Position numbers and translations under genes: made by a program
Part shown: positions 42,923 to 50,551 of the stretch, piece by piece
Layout of the letters: each line of letters starts with the position of its first letter
Numbering within the stretch: position 1 is the stretch's first letter
Notes under the pieces: generated by a model
Databases searched by the model: none
Seen by the model: only the letters and a program-made list of their open reading frames with translations
Told to the model about the DNA's origin: nothing
NCBI GenBank assembly: GCA_030428885.1
Contig: JAUIEJ010000012.1
Location: forward strand, 124,001-188,000
DNA length: 64,000 bases
Direction of reading: 5' to 3'
DNA from: Gemmatimonadota bacterium
GTDB taxonomy: Bacteria > Gemmatimonadota > Gemmatimonadetes > Longimicrobiales > Gaopeijiaceae

Positions 42923-43726
42923 ATGACCGAGACGACGACGAAGGCCGAGGCCTCCGACACCCCCCTGGTGGTGGGCGGGCGGGAATTCCGCTCGCGCCTC
43001 ATCGTGGGCACGGGGAAGTACGCCACCAACGAGGTCATGGTGGACGCCCTCCGGGCTTCCGGAACCGACTGCGTCACGGTGGCGGTCCGGCGCGTCGATC
43101 TCGACCGGAGCAAGGAGGAGGGGATCCTCCACCACCTGGACGCGGCCGAGTTCTTCCTCCTGCCGAACACCGCCGGCTGCTACTCGGCCGACGACGCCAT
43201 CCGGTACGCCCGGCTGGCCCGGGCCGCCGGCTTCAGCGACTTCCTCAAGCTCGAGGTCATCGGCGACGAGACCACGCTGCTTCCCGACGTGGCCGCCACC
43301 ATCGAGGCCGCCCGGGTCCTGGCCGACGAGGGCTTCAAGGTCATGGCCTACACCAACGACGACCTCATCACTGCGCTGCGCCTGGAGGACGCCGGCTGCG
43401 CCGCGGTGATGCCCCTGGCCAGTCCCATCGGATCGGGACTCGGCGTGGTGAACCCCTACTTCATCCGGGAGATCAAGCGACGCCTGGAGGTGCCGGTGAT
43501 CGTGGACGCCGGGGTGGGCACGGCGTCCGACGCCTGCATCACCATGGAGCAGGGTGTGGACGGGGTCCTCATGAATACGGCCCTGGCGGCCGCCGACGAT
43601 CCCGTGGCCATGGCCACGGCCATGGGGCTGGCGGTGCGGGCCGGGCGCCTGGCGTTCCGCGCCGGCCGCATGCCGTCCCGGGAGATCGCCGTGCCGTCGT
43701 CGCCGTCGAAGGGGATGCTGGACTGA
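42923..43726 (+). CDS. thiG: Thiazole synthase ThiG
   Basis: 267-aa TIM-barrel enzyme that builds the thiazole phosphate of thiamine from DXP, dehydroglycine and ThiS-COSH. Signatures: FRSRLIVGTGKYATNEVM, LLPNTAGCYSADDAIRYARLAR, FLKLEVIGDETTLLPD with the Schiff-base Lys, PLASPIGSGLGVVNP and VIVDAGVGTASDACITMEQGVDGVLMNTA. Length is typical. Its stop overlaps the apparent CTG start of rsmB. Confidence 0.97.
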   Translation: MTETTTKAEASDTPLVVGGREFRSRLIVGTGKYATNEVMVDALRASGTDCVTVAVRRVDLDRSKEEGILHHLDAAEFFLLPNTAGCYSADDAIRYARLARAAGFSDFLKLEVIGDETTLLPDVAATIEAARVLADEGFKVMAYTNDDLITALRLEDAGCAAVMPLASPIGSGLGVVNPYFIREIKRRLEVPVIVDAGVGTASDACITMEQGVDGVLMNTALAAADDPVAMATAMGLAVRAGRLAFRAGRMPSREIAVPSSPSKGMLD

Positions 43727-45063
43727 CCCCTTCCGCCGAACTCGCCCCCCGGCGGGTCGCCTTCGAGGTCCTCACCGAGGTGGGGCGGGGCCGCCGTCTG
43801 GATCGGGCCTTCGGAGACCGGGCCCGGGGTCTGGAGTCCCGGGACCGGAGGTTCGCCCAGGAACTGGCGTACGGGGCCGTGCGGCTCCGGGGGCGCCTGG
43901 ACCACCTCCTGGCCGGGGCCGTGACGGGAGGACTCGGCCGGCTCTCGCCCCGGGTGCTGAACGTGCTCCGCCTCGGGGCGGTCCAACTCGTTCGACTCGA
44001 CGGCGTTCCCGACTACGCCGCCGTGAGCCAGTCGGTGGATCTGGCCCGGGCCGTGGGCGAGGGGCGGGCGTCGGGACTGGTGAACGGCGTCCTGCGCACC
44101 CTGATCCGGAACGGCACGGGCGAGGAGCGGTTTCCGGCGTTCGCCGACGATCCCGGGGCCCACCTGGCCACCTGGGGGTCCCACCCCCGATGGCTCGTGG
44201 ACCGATGGCTCGCCCGGGACGGGGCCGACGCGGTCCGGGCCCGGGTGGAGGCCGACAACCGGGTGCCGCCCCTGGGGTTCGTCCCCCTGGGAGAGATGGA
44301 GGCCGCGGCGGAGGCGGTGGAGGCCCGGGGCGGGACGGCGCGGCCCGCGGGGCGGGGGAGCGGAGCCCTCTGGGTGGAGGGCCTGGACCCCACCGGCCTC
44401 CTGGAGTCCGTGCCGGGATGGATCCAGGATCCCGGGGCCGCCCTGGTGGCCCGCTACGCCGATCCGCCCCCCGGCGCCGTGGTGGCCGACGTCTGCGCCG
44501 CCCCCGGGGGAAAGGCCCTGTATCTGGCCCGACGGGCGGCCTATGTTGTGGCGTCGGATCGCTCGGCGGCGCGCCTTCGGCCGCTGCGGGACAACGTGGC
44601 CCGCACCGGGGCGCGAATCGGGGTCGTCCAGGCCCTGGCCGAAGCGGCCCCGGTGGCGGGGGCCGATCTGGTGCTGGCCGATGTGCCGTGTACGGGAACG
44701 GGAACCTTGCGCCGACACCCCGACGCCCGGTGGCGTCTGACGCCCGATGCACCCGGTCGTCTGGCCGAGGTCCAGGACCGCTTTCTCCGGGGGCTGGCCC
44801 GGTGTGTACCCGTGGGGGGACTTCTGGTGTACAGCACCTGCACCCTGGAGCCCGAGGAGAACGAAGGGCGGGTGCACGCCTTCCTCCGCGACCACGGGGA
44901 GTTCCGTCTCGAGCCTCCCACGGGGGTGGAATTGCCGGACGTGGACGGCGACGGCCTGCTTCGGGTTCTCCCCGAGTCCGGGGGGTTCGACGGGGCCTTC
45001 GCCGCCCGGTTGCGGCGGGTGGACGGGGATCGACGGCAGCACTCCGCGGGAGCGGGTCCGTGA
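43723..45063 (+). CDS. rsmB: 16S rRNA m5C967 methyltransferase RsmB (apparent CTG start)
   Basis: 446-aa SAM-dependent rRNA methyltransferase of the RsmB/NusB-like type. The N-terminal NusB-like domain carries PRRVAFEVLTEVGRGRRLDRAF and FAQELAYGAVRLRGRLDHLL. The catalytic domain has VCAAPGGKA (SAM), DVPCTGTGTLRRHPDARWR and the catalytic Cys in YSTCTLEPEENEG. No ATG, GTG or TTG precedes PRRVAFEVL in frame. The CTG at 43723 overlaps thiG's TGA (CTGA) and has GAAGGGGAT before it. A GTG at 43780 would cut off the first conserved helix. CTG is chosen. Confidence 0.9.
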   Translation: MTPSAELAPRRVAFEVLTEVGRGRRLDRAFGDRARGLESRDRRFAQELAYGAVRLRGRLDHLLAGAVTGGLGRLSPRVLNVLRLGAVQLVRLDGVPDYAAVSQSVDLARAVGEGRASGLVNGVLRTLIRNGTGEERFPAFADDPGAHLATWGSHPRWLVDRWLARDGADAVRARVEADNRVPPLGFVPLGEMEAAAEAVEARGGTARPAGRGSGALWVEGLDPTGLLESVPGWIQDPGAALVARYADPPPGAVVADVCAAPGGKALYLARRAAYVVASDRSAARLRPLRDNVARTGARIGVVQALAEAAPVAGADLVLADVPCTGTGTLRRHPDARWRLTPDAPGRLAEVQDRFLRGLARCVPVGGLLVYSTCTLEPEENEGRVHAFLRDHGEFRLEPPTGVELPDVDGDGLLRVLPESGGFDGAFAARLRRVDGDRRQHSAGAGP

Positions 45064-45082
45064 ACGAACGAAGGAATCGCAC

Positions 45083-45901
45083 ATGAATCTGGGAAGCTCC
45101 ATCCGCCGACGCCGGGGCAAAGGCCGGAAGGCCGGCGGAGAGCCGGCGTCGGCGCCCCCCCGGGGGCCCGCGGCGCTCCTCACCCCCCGGGTGCTGGGCG
45201 CCGCCCTGGGCGTGGCCCTCCTGGGGTTGGCGGTGGGCTGGGGCGTGGCCACCCGCATGCTCTTCCCGGCCCCCGACGCCCTCACCGGGCTGGTGGAGGT
45301 ACCCGACGTCCAGGGTCGCACCCTCGACGGCGTGGAGCAGGCGCTGGCCGAGACCGGGCTGGAACTGGGGGCCGTGGAGCAGTTCCACCATCCGGCGCTG
45401 GACTCGGGAACCGTCGTGGGGCAGGCCCCCCTGCCGGGGCAGCTCCTCCTTCCCGGCGCTCCCATCCGGGTGGCGGTGAGCGTGGGGCCCGACCGGCGAC
45501 CCATCCCCACGGTGTCGCGCCTGGCGGCGACCCAGGCGGTGGATCTCCTCCGGGCCACGGGCTTCCAGGTCACGGTGGATTCGGTGGAAAGCGACCGGCC
45601 CCGGGGGCGGATCGTGGCGGTGGACCCCGCCGAGGGATCGGCCCTGGCCCTTCCCGCCGACGTCCATCTCACGGTGAGCCTCGGGCCGCCGTCGGTGGTG
45701 ATGCCCGTGATGTTGGGCCTGTCGGAGGTGGTGGCGCGGGACTCCCTGGAGGCTCTGGGACTCGTGGTGGGCGACGTGGAGGAGGTGTTCCGATTCGGGC
45801 GGGACCAGGGTCGGGTGGTGGGCCAGGAACCTCCCGGAGGGACCGAGATGGAACGGGGTTCGGCGGTGCGTCTCGTGGTGGGACGTCGGGGCGGGGACTG
45901 A
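45083..45901 (+). CDS. Membrane-anchored PASTA-domain protein
   Basis: 272-aa protein with a basic N-terminus, one transmembrane helix (VLGAALGVALLGLAVGWGV) and three PASTA repeats outside (EVPDVQGRTLDGVEQALAETGLELG; PTVSRLAATQAVDLLRATGFQV; PVMLGLSEVVARDSLEALGLVVG). PASTA modules bind muropeptides or beta-lactam-like rings. There is no kinase domain, unlike PknB proteins, so this is a stand-alone cell-wall or envelope sensor. AAGGA precedes the ATG. Placed after rsmB. Confidence 0.9.
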   Translation: MNLGSSIRRRRGKGRKAGGEPASAPPRGPAALLTPRVLGAALGVALLGLAVGWGVATRMLFPAPDALTGLVEVPDVQGRTLDGVEQALAETGLELGAVEQFHHPALDSGTVVGQAPLPGQLLLPGAPIRVAVSVGPDRRPIPTVSRLAATQAVDLLRATGFQVTVDSVESDRPRGRIVAVDPAEGSALALPADVHLTVSLGPPSVVMPVMLGLSEVVARDSLEALGLVVGDVEEVFRFGRDQGRVVGQEPPGGTEMERGSAVRLVVGRRGGD

Positions 45902-45967
45902 CGGGCCTTCCCCGGGAACCCCGGGGACGGCAGAATGGTAGGAAATCCGAGCAATTCCAGAGGTGTC

Positions 45968-46540
45968 ATGGACGCTGAAACCACCCCCCGTCGCCCCTCG
46001 AGGCTTCCCTACGTCGCCGCGCTCCTCCTCATGGGGATCGTGGTGGTGGCGGCGTGGGCCGGCCGGGACCGGTACTCGGCCGTCACGGCCGGGAGCAGCG
46101 CGCCCGCGTTTTCGGTGGTGGACCTCGAGGGTAATCCCGTCGCCCTGGCCGACCTGGAGGGCAAGGTGGTGCTCCTCAACGTGTGGGCCACCTGGTGCGC
46201 CCCGTGCCGGTGGGAGATGCCCTCCATGCAGCGCCTCCACGAATCCATCGACGACGACGACTTCGCCATCGTCGCCGTGAGCATCGACGCCGAAGCCGGT
46301 GAGGCCGACGCCTTCGGTCGGGTCGGGGGCGACATCGATGGATTCATGGCCGAGAACGGCCTGACCTTCACGGTGTGGCACGACCCGCCGGGAAGCATCC
46401 AGCGCATCTACCAGACGACGGGAGTGCCCGAGAGCTTCGTCATCGGGCGCGACGGGGTCATCTACAAGAAGGTGGCCGGTCCCACCGAGTGGGACTCTCC
46501 CGAGTACCAGGAGATGATCCGGCGCCTGCTGGACTCCTGA
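45968..46540 (+). CDS. TlpA/ResA-like membrane-anchored thioredoxin
   Basis: 190-aa thiol-disulfide oxidoreductase facing the periplasm: a transmembrane helix (YVAALLLMGIVVVAAWAG) then a thioredoxin fold with WATWCAPCRWEMP (C77, C80) and the cis-Pro region TTGVPESFVIGRDG. Such proteins reduce apocytochromes or other periplasmic disulfides. AGAGG before the ATG at 45968 supports this start over one 33 bases upstream. The window also encodes multiheme cytochromes, whose maturation may need this activity (inference). Confidence 0.92.
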   Translation: MDAETTPRRPSRLPYVAALLLMGIVVVAAWAGRDRYSAVTAGSSAPAFSVVDLEGNPVALADLEGKVVLLNVWATWCAPCRWEMPSMQRLHESIDDDDFAIVAVSIDAEAGEADAFGRVGGDIDGFMAENGLTFTVWHDPPGSIQRIYQTTGVPESFVIGRDGVIYKKVAGPTEWDSPEYQEMIRRLLDS

Positions 46541-46553
46541 GGGGAGGGCGCCC

Positions 46554-47537
46554 GTGAGCGTTCTTCCGGCGGTGGCCACGCGGAACTGGACCCTCAAGCT
46601 GGCGTCGTTGGGCCTGGCCGTCTTCCTCTGGGCCGTGGTCCGGGCCGAGCCCCCGGATCGGGAGATGCTGACCGAGGTGCCGGTGCTGGTCCAGATCGGC
46701 GACCTGGACTGGCGCGAAGCCTCGCCGCCCCAGCCCTCCACCGTCCAGGTCCGCTTCGCCGGACCCGCCCGCCAGATCCTGGCCCTGAACCGGGCCACCG
46801 CCGCCGTGCGGGTGCCCCTGGACGTGGTGACCTCCGCCGACACCACGGTCCAGCTCCGTCGCGACTGGGTCGTGGTGGACGGGGCCTCGGGGCTGGTGGT
46901 GGAGGACGTTCTGCCCTCCACCGTGGACATCCACCTGGAGCGCACCACCATGGAGGCGATCCCGGTGGTGCTCACCGTGACCGGGACCCCCGGCGACGGA
47001 TTCGCCCTGGCCGGCCCCGTGACCGCGTCGCCGGGCGTGGTGCGGGTGCGGGGTCCGGAGAGCCGGGTGGCGGGCCTCGACTCCATGCTCACCCGGCCGG
47101 TGGACCTCGACGGGCTGGAGGGGTCGGCCCGGGTGGTGGTGCCCGTGGACACCACGGGGTACGGCGACCTGAGCATCAACCCGCTGGAGGTGGAGGCCAC
47201 GGTGCGCATCGAGCCGGCGGTGGACCGGGTCCTCCCCCCGACCCTGGTGGAGATCGAGGGCCCCGCCGCCGCCGGGCTCACCGTGGTGCCCGAGTCGCTG
47301 GTGGTCACGGTCCGGGGCCCGGCCCGCCGGGCCGCCGACGCCGACCTGTCCGGGCTCCGCCTCATGGTGTCCGACGAGGACGTCCTGGACATCGGCCCCG
47401 GCGAGGAGCGGCGCGTGCCGGTGCGGGTGGGGGGCGTGGACGACCCCTACCTCCGGGTGCTCACCGCCAACGACTCGGTCACGGTGCGCCGCCCGCCCCC
47501 CGACGCCTCCTCCGGGGGCCCGGGAGGTGGAGGGTGA
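46554..47537 (+). CDS. YbbR-domain protein
   Basis: 327-aa exported/membrane protein: N-terminal hydrophobic segment (LKLASLGLAVFLWAVVRA), then about three YbbR repeats such as PVLVQIGDLDWREASPPQPSTVQVRFAGP and VVLTVTGTPGDGFALAGPVTASPGVVRVRGPES. In many bacteria YbbR (CdaR) is encoded beside the diadenylate cyclase CdaA; here no cyclase gene is adjacent. A GTG start with GGGGAGGG upstream is used. Its stop overlaps the tsaD start. Confidence 0.88.
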   Translation: MSVLPAVATRNWTLKLASLGLAVFLWAVVRAEPPDREMLTEVPVLVQIGDLDWREASPPQPSTVQVRFAGPARQILALNRATAAVRVPLDVVTSADTTVQLRRDWVVVDGASGLVVEDVLPSTVDIHLERTTMEAIPVVLTVTGTPGDGFALAGPVTASPGVVRVRGPESRVAGLDSMLTRPVDLDGLEGSARVVVPVDTTGYGDLSINPLEVEATVRIEPAVDRVLPPTLVEIEGPAAAGLTVVPESLVVTVRGPARRAADADLSGLRLMVSDEDVLDIGPGEERRVPVRVGGVDDPYLRVLTANDSVTVRRPPPDASSGGPGGGG

Positions 47538-48586
47538 CGGGACCCGTGATGCTGGGCATCGAGACCAGTTGCGACGAGACGTCGGTGGCGGTCCTGGACG
47601 GCGATCACCGCATCTTGGGCCACGTCATCCTCTCCCAGGACGTCCACGAAGTGTACGGCGGCGTGGTGCCGGAGCTGGCGGCCCGCCAGCATCTGGTCCA
47701 CCTCGATCGGGTGGTGGACCGGGCCCTGGACGAGGCCGGCCTGGATCTGGGGCGCGTGGACGCGCTGGCCGCCACCGCCGGCCCCGGTCTCGTGGGCGCC
47801 CTCCTGGTGGGGCTGGGCTGGGCCCGGGCGGCGGCCGTGGCCCTGGATCGCCCCCTGGTGCCGGTCCACCACATGGAGGCCCACCTCTTCGCCCCCTCCC
47901 TGGAAGACCCCGAGGCCCAGCCGCCCTTCGTGGCGCTCCTGGTTTCGGGGGGGCACACGCTGCTCCTCCACGTTCCCGAGTGGGGACGCTACGTCCTCCT
48001 GGGGGAGACCCGGGACGACGCCGCCGGCGAGGCCTTCGACAAGGTGGCGAAGCTCCTGGGATTGCCCTACCCCGGGGGACGGCCCCTCTCCGAACTCGCC
48101 GCCGCCGGCGACCCCGGGGCCTTCGTCTTTCCCCGACCCATGATCCGGGGCAATCAGACGCCCGACGACGACGGGTGGTACGACATGTCGTTCAGCGGCC
48201 TCAAGACGGCGGTGCTCCAGACCGTGGAGGGGCTCCGAGCCGAGGGTGCCCTCGACGCCCGGCGGGCCGACGTGGCCGCCTCGTTCCAGGACGCCGTGGT
48301 GGACGTCCTGGTGACCAAGACCCTCCGGGCCGTGGACGACACGGGTTGCCGCCGCGTGCTGCTGGGCGGGGGCGTCTCGGCCAACCGCCGCCTGCGGGAG
48401 ACCATGGCCGCGCGCCTGGGAGCCGGGGGCCGCCTCTTCCACTCCTCGCCCCGCCTGGCCATGGACAACGGGGCCATGGTGGCCCGCGCCGGCCGGTTCC
48501 GCCTCGACCGGGGCGACGTGGCCGGCCCCGACCTCACCGCTCGCCCCGACCTGCCGTTTCCCGGCCTCGCCCGCCGAGCCGGCTGA
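47534..48586 (+). CDS. tsaD: tRNA N6-threonylcarbamoyladenosine transferase TsaD
   Basis: 350-aa enzyme that, with TsaB/TsaE, attaches threonylcarbamoyl to A37 of ANN-decoding tRNAs. Signatures: LGIETSCDETSVAVLD, VHHMEAHLFAP with the metal-binding HxxxH, FVALLVSGGHTLLL and LLGGGVSANRRLRE. GTG start overlaps the YbbR stop (GTGA). Length is typical. Confidence 0.98.
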   Translation: MTGPVMLGIETSCDETSVAVLDGDHRILGHVILSQDVHEVYGGVVPELAARQHLVHLDRVVDRALDEAGLDLGRVDALAATAGPGLVGALLVGLGWARAAAVALDRPLVPVHHMEAHLFAPSLEDPEAQPPFVALLVSGGHTLLLHVPEWGRYVLLGETRDDAAGEAFDKVAKLLGLPYPGGRPLSELAAAGDPGAFVFPRPMIRGNQTPDDDGWYDMSFSGLKTAVLQTVEGLRAEGALDARRADVAASFQDAVVDVLVTKTLRAVDDTGCRRVLLGGGVSANRRLRETMAARLGAGGRLFHSSPRLAMDNGAMVARAGRFRLDRGDVAGPDLTARPDLPFPGLARRAG

Positions 48587-48610
48587 TCCTCGCCAAGGGA
48601 GCCCTGCGCC

Positions 48611-49468
48611 GTGTACCCCAACCTCTTCACCCTTCCCGACTGGATCCCCTTCCTGGGGGGCCAGGTCATCACGTCGTTCGGCCTCATGATGTTCCTCGCC
48701 TTCGTCACGGCGGGGCTCATCGCCCGGGCCGAGATGAGCCGGCTGGGCCTCGACGAGGAGAAGGCGTGGGACCTCCTGTTCATGGCGGTGGTGGGGGGCA
48801 TCATCGGGGCGAAGCTCTACTACGTCTTCCTGAACTTCGACCGCCTCCAGGCCCAGGGCATCTCGTACGTCTTCAACCGCGGGGGCATGGTCTGGTACGG
48901 CGGCTTCATCCTGGCCGCCATCCTGGTGGCGTGGGAGGCGAAACGCTCCAAGCTCCACGTGCCCACCATCGCCGACGTGGCGGCCCCGTCCCTCGCCCTG
49001 GCCTACGCCGTGGGGCGCATCGGCTGCTTCCTGGTGGGCGACGACTACGGCCGGCCCACCGGTTCGTGGGTAGGCATCGCCTTCCCCAACGGCGCGCCCC
49101 CGTCCACGGTGGAAGAGTTGCGGAGATTCGGCATCGAGCCCGACCCGGCCCTCATCGAGACGTACGGCAACGTACTCCCGGTGCACCCGACCCAGCTCTA
49201 CGAGGTGGCCATGTCGACCCTGATCTTCTTCGTGCTCTGGCGCATGCGGAAGACGCCCCGGGCGGCGGGGTGGCTGTTCATGGCCTGGCTCGCCATGGCC
49301 GGGGTGGAGCGGTTCATCGTGGAGATCTTCCGGGCCAAGGACGACCGCTTCTTCGGCGCCCTGACCCTGGCCCAGATCATCTCCATGGGACTCCTTGCCG
49401 CCGGGATCGTGGGCATGGTGCGCCTGGGCAAGCAGCCTCCCGCCAAGATGCCCGCCACGGCCCGCTGA
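48611..49468 (+). CDS. lgt: Prolipoprotein diacylglyceryl transferase Lgt
   Basis: 285-aa inner-membrane enzyme that adds diacylglycerol to the lipobox Cys. Consistent with many lipoproteins in the window. Conserved: the GGMVWYGGFILAAI stretch, the Lgt signature GRIGCFLVGDDYGRPTGSWVGIAFPNG, and HPTQLYE near residue 195. GTG start. Around seven hydrophobic helices. Length fits the family. Confidence 0.97.
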   Translation: MYPNLFTLPDWIPFLGGQVITSFGLMMFLAFVTAGLIARAEMSRLGLDEEKAWDLLFMAVVGGIIGAKLYYVFLNFDRLQAQGISYVFNRGGMVWYGGFILAAILVAWEAKRSKLHVPTIADVAAPSLALAYAVGRIGCFLVGDDYGRPTGSWVGIAFPNGAPPSTVEELRRFGIEPDPALIETYGNVLPVHPTQLYEVAMSTLIFFVLWRMRKTPRAAGWLFMAWLAMAGVERFIVEIFRAKDDRFFGALTLAQIISMGLLAAGIVGMVRLGKQPPAKMPATAR

Positions 49469-49478
49469 GGACCCCCTC

Positions 49479-50357
49479 GTGATCACCCTCGTCCATGCGT
49501 CCGACATCCACTTCGGCGAGCCGTTCAAGCCGGCCGCCGCCGAGGCGTTCGTGGAGGCGGCCCATCGCATCGCCCCCGACGCCGTGGTGGTGTCCGGGGA
49601 CTTCACCCAGCGGGCGAAGGTCCAGGAGTTCCAGGATGCGGCGGCGTTCCTGAAGCGCCTGCCCCCGGTGCCCACGGTGGTGACGCCCGGCAACCACGAC
49701 GTGCCCGTCTACCGGGTGTTCGAGCGGCTCCTGGCGCCCCACCGCAACTACCGGGAGTACATCACCGACGAGCTCGACTCGGTGACCCGGATCGCCGGCG
49801 CCACCATCGTGTCGCTCGATTCCACGGCGCCGTGGACCGCCATCGTCAACGGACGGATCCGGCCCCACCAGGTGGAGTTCGCCCGGCAGGCCTTCGCCGC
49901 GGCTCCCGACGGCGATATCCGCATCGTGGTGGCCCACCACCACTTCGCCCCGGCCCCCGACTACGAGGGCGACAAGTCCATGCCCCGGGCTCGGGAGGTG
50001 CTGGAGGCCCTCACCGCCATGGGGGTGGAACTCATCCTGGGGGGGCACCTCCACCGGGCCTACATCGGCAACTCCCTGGACGTGCACCCTGGAGCGGACC
50101 GGTCCCAGGGCGTGGTCATCGTCCAGAGCGGAACCACCACCTCGGGCCGAGGCCGGGCCCGGGAGCGGGAGAAGAACTCGTTCAACGTGATCCGCATCGG
50201 GGACCGGGCCCTGGAGATCACCCACCACATGCTGTTCGACGAAACGGGGCGCTTCGAGCCGTTCAGCGTCCACGCCTTCCCTCGCCGGAACGAGGCGTGG
50301 TTCCACGAGGGGGTGATCCGGCTTCCCCTGGGCCCCCGGGAACGGACCGGGGCATGA
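49479..50357 (+). CDS. Calcineurin-like metallophosphoesterase
   Basis: 292-aa binuclear metallophosphoesterase of the CpdA-like type. All metal motifs are visible: LVHASDIHFGEP (DxH), VVSGDFTQRAK (GDxxxR), VTPGNHDVP (GNHD), VAHHHFAP and GGHLHRAY (GHxH). No signal peptide. GTG at 49479 is preceded by TGAGGA. It is coupled to the small membrane protein gene downstream (ATGA). Substrate unknown; cyclic nucleotides or envelope lipids (UDP-diacylglucosamine-like) are options. Confidence 0.93.
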   Translation: MITLVHASDIHFGEPFKPAAAEAFVEAAHRIAPDAVVVSGDFTQRAKVQEFQDAAAFLKRLPPVPTVVTPGNHDVPVYRVFERLLAPHRNYREYITDELDSVTRIAGATIVSLDSTAPWTAIVNGRIRPHQVEFARQAFAAAPDGDIRIVVAHHHFAPAPDYEGDKSMPRAREVLEALTAMGVELILGGHLHRAYIGNSLDVHPGADRSQGVVIVQSGTTTSGRGRAREREKNSFNVIRIGDRALEITHHMLFDETGRFEPFSVHAFPRRNEAWFHEGVIRLPLGPRERTGA

Positions 50358-50551
50358 ACGAACCCGCCTGGATTCCCACGCCCCCGGGTCCCCGGGAGAC
50401 CTCGGCCGCCGCCGGGGCGGCGTTGATGGTGGGGCTCGGCACGGCGGCCGTCACCTTCTGGTTGGTGCGCACCTTCCTCGCCAGGGAGCCCGTGGATCTC
50501 CGGCCGAAGCGGCTCCCCCTCGGGCAGGAGGAGCAGGGGAGGCTCCCTTGA
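50354..50551 (+). CDS. Small single-pass membrane protein between phosphoesterase and TamA
   Basis: 65-aa protein with one transmembrane helix (AALMVGLGTAAVTFWLVRTFL), a proline-rich N-terminus and a basic C-terminus. No recognised family. Start ATG overlaps the phosphoesterase stop (ATGA) and its stop overlaps the TTG start of the TamA gene (TTGA), so three genes are fully coupled. A role in the TamA/TamB assembly or in coupling to the phosphoesterase is only suggested by position. Confidence 0.72.
   Translation: MNEPAWIPTPPGPRETSAAAGAALMVGLGTAAVTFWLVRTFLAREPVDLRPKRLPLGQEEQGRLP

Noticed and set aside
43772-47392. Minus-strand open frame of ~1200 codons
   Set aside because: Lies opposite rsmB, the PASTA protein, the thioredoxin and YbbR, all well supported on the plus strand.
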